Source: Argopecten irradians
Taxonomy: Eukaryota > Mollusca > Bivalvia > Pectinida > Pectinidae
DNA: 64,000 nucleotides
Assembly: GCF_041381155.1 (NCBI RefSeq)
Contig: NC_091135.1
Coordinates: forward strand, 54,635,997 to 54,699,996
Direction: 5' to 3'
Shown: positions 59,496-64,000 of the stretch, in pieces
Position numbering within the stretch: the stretch's first letter is position 1
How the letters are laid out: each line of letters begins with the position of its first letter
The notes under the pieces: generated by a model
What the model was told of the DNA's origin: nothing
What the model saw: only the letters and a program-made list of their open reading frames with translations
Database searches by the model: none
Made by a program: the position numbers and the translations under genes

Positions 59496-61551
59496 GTTGT
59501 TATCGTGTTATAAATCCGTTGATTTCATTAAATTACAAACACTTAAGAAGACATTGCTTATATAAGCGATGGAATATATCCTTGAATTTATCCTCCACCT
59601 TATGGTGGTTGGTCGGTGAATCTAGCCGTCCTCATCTGTAACTTATGAATTAATATTATGGTTTGATATTATTGCTTTCAACACTTCTACATATCAATAA
59701 AAGCTATTAAATTGACTTCACGTTTATGAATTTTAAAAGTTCTAGAGGGTTAGCCCGGATGCATCAATACGGTAATCGCTTAAATAGTCTACTTGGCACT
59801 GTTCGGGGGCGAAATACTTATGTACTATTATCTATTTAGTTTCTTTTTTACATGTTATTTAAAGTGCTATATCAGTACGCGCAATTAAACGAGTTATGAG
59901 TATGTATATTGTCTACTTTATAGTGCTATCTCAAGGAATCATACTGCCAACGATATCCGGACCAAATCAAACAGTCAGATCTGTTTAGAACTTACAAGTG
60001 TGTTACCATTATCATAAAACGAGTCTTATTTGTAATTATCCTTTGACCCGGACTTGACGTGGATTCTTACGAACGCTTTCTCTTACTTACCATCTGATCC
60101 TACTTCCCTTGTATCCTTTCAGAGTGTCCCTTCAAAAGGATCATAATTTGGCTGCATTGCTTTATGAATGCAAAATAAAATTGCATACTATAAAGTTGTT
60201 TTTAGCATATTCTTTAAAAGGAGAAGGTACGTTAAGACTCGAATATGGACGCAAAATTAATTCTCCAGTAAAGAACAACACATTTTGCCGTATAACAGTT
60301 GAATACATTTGCTAACACATTACATCCCGAAAACATCCCGCATGTGCCAATTATGTTCTAAATGAAGTCAACAACATGCAGTTTCCCGCCATTTTTCACA
60401 AAAATCCTTGAAAAGCATACTTTTTGAATGGTTTTCTCTAAAAATGAATGTGGCCGCCTTCGTGGAGCAGAAAGAGATTTCACACGTTGTGTATCGTGTA
60501 TTTACGCATATCCATGCAAAATATAATAGCTCCAGCGTAGCGGCCAAATCCATTTCAAGCCTTTTCTAACCTAAAGATGATGAATTTCTAGCAAAATTTG
60601 GCGAGAAGAGGAAAATCATCAATTTGATGACGTCATAGGTGGAGCACATCGTGTACATGGTTATAAAAAGTTATGTTTTGATGAATGGCAAGTATAAGAG
60701 TATTTATTAATGTGAAATTGATGTGGATCAGAGTTAATATTTTTCGGCCTGAAAAATTAAGGCCAAATACTGGTCCTATCATATCTATTCCTTTAGCGAT
60801 TTCATTTTTCTTCAAAACTACTTAGAAAGACAACTGTTTGTCACATTGATTTTGATTACATTAAAATAATTGAACTTCAGATAATGACGTTGTGAAGTGG
60901 AATTAACATCTTTGATCACAGGAATCAACATATAGCATATCCAAGTATATTGAATTCCACAACAATATTGAGTTATACCCGATATACTGTGTGCACTACA
61001 CAATATACTAGTATTTGGATTGATCCTGACTCTATGACAAAACAATGAGATTCAATGACTGTATATCGTGACCATGAAAAGGTAGCATTATGTTTTAAAT
61101 GCATGAACACAACAAGTCTGCTCGATATATCACTGTCAGTGAAACATGTCACTGATAGAAAATTAACAAAACTTTATTTTTTCAATTTTTTTAATCAATA
61201 AACATGTACAAAATTGGTAATTGAAATTAACCATTTGAGTTTTTAACACGAACACACAAACAGTTTTTAACACGAATACACAAACATTATGTACAGTTAA
61301 TATACAACTACATTGTATTACATATGACATATTAATTAATATCATTAGAAATTATATTATATGTTCTAAAAGAAATAAATGTGATAACTTTGCTATCTGA
61401 TAGAAATAGAAAATTTAGAAATAGCACCTTGTTAAACAATTTGTTAATTTATAATTATGTAACCCGAACAATAAAGATATTTCCACTGCAATGAAAATCA
61501 AAATATTCAAAATGCTGAAGACAAGCCAAAGAGTCACATAGTAAAAATGTC
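59496..61551. other. No gene seen; decayed repeat pieces
   Basis: 59810-59975 carries two degraded TAGTGCTAT..TCA words like the middle of the (CAAA)n-tailed repeat. 60629-60642 repeats the TGACGTCATAGGTG word found in the VWC promoter. At 61244-61290 TTTTTAACACGAA(C/T)ACACAAAC occurs twice in tandem. Confidence 0.4.
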
Positions 61552-61560
61552 TTAACAATG

Positions 61561-62046
61561 GAGGGCTGAAGTTGGTTGCGAGTTCCTAGTTCCTAGTTCC
61601 CTTTAATAAACGGAACTAGGAACCACACCCAAGTTCCGTTTAACTTAAACGGAACTAGGAACCTGACCCGAGTTGCGTGTAAGCTTATACCGTTTAAGTT
61701 AAACGGAACTGGAGTCTAGGTGTCCGATCCGTTTAAAGAAATTTGTGTTAAGGAGATTAATTCTGTGCTGTATAATTCATGGAAGCTTTAAGTTCGAATC
61801 CTGTATATAATATGTAATTGAACATACAGTTAGAGGTAGGAATCCTAATAAACGGAACTTCGCTCGTTGGCCAGTATGTTTGTTAACCGGAACTCGGGTC
61901 TGGTTCCTAGTTCGGTATAAGTTTACACGGAACTCGGGTCAGGTTCCTAGTTCCGTTTAAGTTAAACGGAACTTGGGTGTGGTTCCTAGTTCCGTTTATT
62001 AAACGGAACTAGGAACTAGGAACTCGCAACCAACTTCAGCACTCCC
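61561..62046. mobile_element. Mutator-like foldback element, 486 bp, with 9 bp target duplication
   Basis: Terminal inverted repeats of about 135 bases (left GAGGGCTGAAGTTGGTTGCG; right end reverse-complemented GGGAGTGCTGAAGTTGGTTG) are flanked by identical TTAACAATG at 61552-61560 and 62047-62055. The arms are built from repeated GGAACTAGGAAC / GTTCCTAGTTCC and AAACGGAACT motifs. The 9 bp duplication and long arms point to the Mutator (MULE) type. No transposase is present, so it is non-autonomous. Arms are nearly identical, so insertion is fairly young. Confidence 0.88.
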
Positions 62047-62224
62047 TTAACAATGCACTTTGTTTTAAAATATGTATTCAAGATGTTTAGATTTACATGT
62101 ATATGGTTTGACTTACTACAGAAAGGTTAAAATCGTTGGGGTTGATATTTGTATTGTTTAGACAGAACAAACATGTCACCCTGGTGATAAACATATAATG
62201 TATCACCATGGTAATAGATTATAA

Positions 62225-62374
62225 GACTCTTTCATATGTGGATATGAAGGATAGGGATATTCTACCCGAGGGTCAAAAAATGTAGTAAAACCCGAGGCTT
62301 GCCGAGGGTTTTGCGACATTTTGTGATTCCGAGGGTAGAATATCCCTATCCTTCATATACACTTAAGAAAGAGT
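62225..62374. repeat. Palindromic hairpin element, ~150 bp, next to a MITE
   Basis: TATGAAGGATAGGGATATTC at 62243 onward pairs with GAATATCCCTATCCTTCATA ending at 62357. Weaker pairing extends outward (GACTCTTTC / GAAAGAGTA). The loop is CCCGAGG-rich. It lies directly against the MITE at 62378, whose first bases resemble its outer arm, so the two may be one composite. Confidence 0.65.
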
Positions 62375-62377
62375 ATT

Positions 62378-62723
62378 TTTCTTTCATACCTCGACGTTTT
62401 ATTGCAATTTTACAATTATAATATCTCGCCATTTTGAAATAAATTCGAACAAATTCGAACGAAGAAATCCACAACTGAAAGTCAATTTTCTATACATGAA
62501 AAATTACGTGATATTTTTAACGCAAATTTCGTTGTTTGCATCTCTTAAAGTAAAACCAGTCAATTTTGTGAAAAAATGTTAAATTTTTACCGAGAAAATA
62601 GAAATTTTGTTGACGCCGTGACGTAACGAGGCTTTTTCATGGGTAGCCATGCAATACAGCCTCAGGCGACATGAGTGTATTGCCCTAGATCAGCCAGTAT
62701 TACACCCGTAGGTATGAAAGAAA
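62378..62723. mobile_element. MITE with TTTCTTTCATACCT inverted ends, ~346 bp
   Basis: TTTCTTTCATACCT at 62378-62391 and its exact reverse complement AGGTATGAAAGAAA at 62710-62723. The interior is non-coding (GTGACGTAACGAGGC, GCGACATGAGTGTATTGCCC). Target duplication possibly a short TA-rich word. Confidence 0.65.
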
Positions 62724-63690
62724 TATATTTCTATCAAGTTCTATAATGGGTATAGCTTCATCTACACTTTTCACATTAGATACTATCAAACATATAGCTG
62801 TTGTTCAAACTTTGAGAAAATTTCAATATAAAACTATTGTCGAGATTAAGTTTGTATCTTACATTTGTAACATTGCTCTATGGCTAGAAAGTATCATTTA
62901 ATTGAGCTAATTTCCGAACAGGTAAAAACAATGGAAATGATAGGAGTTCGTCCACAGAAACTTTATATTCCAAATGTTTATGTACAAAAGGGAAACAAAC
63001 GTATGCAAAACACTTCTGGTTATTGGTTATTCATATCATTTAAAGGGTTTTAAATAACTTTACATTTAGATATTACATGTACATTACATTTAACAGTAAT
63101 AGCACCAAAATATTTTCTTTTTTTTTTCTAAATCATAAAAAGTGACATCAGCTGAAAAGGTTGATTTTGTCAGTAAAGAAACAACGTTGAAGTGCACAGT
63201 ACTATTGGACGTGTAAATATTGATTTTGAAAACATTACTGTGTGGGATTCATGGAAATGAAAATATACGCGATACAAATATTGCGATGACAAGATGAAAA
63301 AAAAAATCAAAATGCTTGATCTGAATTGTAATTGTGAAAAGGTAATTTGAATTTGAATTTTGTTTTGAAATTATACATACAAAATGTACAGGTATTATAG
63401 GAACGCAGTATGACACGTACTGGGAATAATGCATAGTACATGTATTCAAATGAAATAACCTTTTGAAATTACATATTGACTTCAACCATGTATACCGCTT
63501 TAAGATCGACTCTTTGATGTGGTCAATCATAAACAGAGTCTATTTGGTAAAATTTCTGAGTGTTGGTAAAGTACACCACTTTAAAGAAACAAATACTGTT
63601 CTTTGTACTACAGTGTGCATGGTAAGATAAGGCATAGATCATTTATATACACATTGTACATTGACAAGTCACCAATATGTCAATCTGGAA
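62724..63690 (-). other. Probable 3'UTR and downstream DNA of the UNC93-like gene
   Basis: AT-rich sequence on the 3' side of the UNC93-like stop. No second gene is recognised; an open frame at 63530-63249 on the same strand has no domain. Confidence 0.4.
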
Positions 63691-63792
63691 TCTCACATTT
63701 TAGTTTTGATCATATCGTGGCTGAATTTCTTTGACCTTCTTTCTCACAGTTTCGTTTTGATGATGTCGTGACTGGATTTCTTTGACCTCCTG
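63691..63792 (+). repeat. 51 bp duplication spanning the UNC93-like stop codon
   Basis: TCTCACATTTTAGTTTTGAT at 63691 and TCTCACAGTTTCGTTTTGAT at 63742, both followed by CAT/GATATCGTG..TTTCTTTGACCT. The right copy is the coding end and stop of the UNC93-like exon; the left copy lies in its 3'UTR. Confidence 0.85.
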
Positions 63793-63979
63793 TCTATGAC
63801 CTCCAGGATGCTGTACAGAGTCATTCCAAGCACCAGCCACCCCAAAGCTATGTACATTTTAATTTTTGTTTGCAGGTAAGCACTGTACCCAAAGGCCATA
63901 ATAAACCCGAAAGACTCCCACAGTCGGTAGTTAGCAAAGGCAGCCTCGGTATTGTTCGTGAATAGGTATCCATACAGCG
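63744..63979 (-). CDS. UNC93-like protein, last coding exon (gene continues past the window edge)
   Basis: The acceptor TTGTTTCAG precedes 63979. The exon enters with two bases of a split codon and runs 77 codons to TGA at 63746-63744. The peptide contains LYGYLFTNNTEAAFANYRLWESFGF, here split as LYGYLF, then NNTEAAFANYRLWESFGF. This is the signature near the last transmembrane pair of UNC93A-type proteins of the major facilitator superfamily. Two hydrophobic helices follow (FGFIMAFGYSAYL and MYIALGWLVLGMTLYSIL), then a basic cytoplasmic tail ending IIKTKL. C. elegans UNC-93 is a regulatory subunit of a two-pore potassium channel; the role of UNC93A paralogues, which are numerous in molluscs, is unclear. 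Upstream exons lie beyond base 64,000. The last ~50 bp of the exon are duplicated into the 3'UTR. Confidence 0.9.
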
Positions 63980-64000
63980 CTGAAACAATAACGATTCAGA

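Noticed and set aside
61785-61805. AAGTTCGAATCCTG as a tRNA B box
   Set aside because: No A box at the right distance and no cloverleaf; it lies in the interior of the foldback element.

Overview
The window looks like nuclear DNA of an invertebrate animal, most likely a marine bivalve and perhaps a scallop or another pteriomorph. The sequence is AT-rich and genes are sparse. Short exons sit behind strong GTAAGT donors. Intergenic DNA and introns are full of minisatellites, foldback/MITE-like palindromes, 5'-truncated non-LTR retrotransposons and one ~535 bp (CAAA)n-tailed repeat family that I associate with bivalve genomes. That taxonomic call is inference; the protein evidence only says animal.

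Bases 1-45,500 hold almost no recognisable host gene. They contain three substantial LINE copies: 2,466-4,137 on the minus strand, 10,190-13,836 on the plus strand, and 20,640-26,320 on the minus strand. The last has an ORF1, a 2A-like motif, an endonuclease and an RT. There are also LINE 3' scraps at 37,015-37,742 and 43,403-43,712, five copies of the (CAAA)n-tailed repeat, several MITEs, and minisatellites at 6.4, 27.7-28.9, 29.2 and 35.1 kb. The exception is 16.1-17.7 kb. There a duplicated unit carries a perfect CRE palindrome, a 5'-UTR intron and a signal-peptide exon followed by a consensus donor. One copy looks intact and one decayed.

Bases 45,500-64,000 hold the host genes. A tRNA-Gly(TCC) on the minus strand lies about 220 bp from the start of a complete seven-exon ARL2BP (BART) gene on the plus strand, 46,381-51,352. 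Convergent to it is a complete four-exon gene on the minus strand, 58,374-54,088, for a 105-residue secreted protein with a single von Willebrand factor C domain. It has a TATA box and a CRE palindrome upstream. The window ends in the last exon of an UNC93-family membrane protein gene on the minus strand, 63,979-63,744. I chained all exon phases by hand and they agree for ARL2BP and the VWC gene.

The genes do not form an operon or an obvious pathway. The most informative structures are these: (1) a minisatellite made from the 3' end of ARL2BP exon 4 plus its splice donor, which stays open in frame and offers an in-frame alternative donor; (2) the duplicated signal-peptide/CRE unit; (3) the compact secreted VWC gene; (4) a foldback element with ~135 bp inverted repeats and a 9 bp target duplication; (5) a (CAAA)n-tailed repeat inserted into a LINE with a clear target-site duplication.
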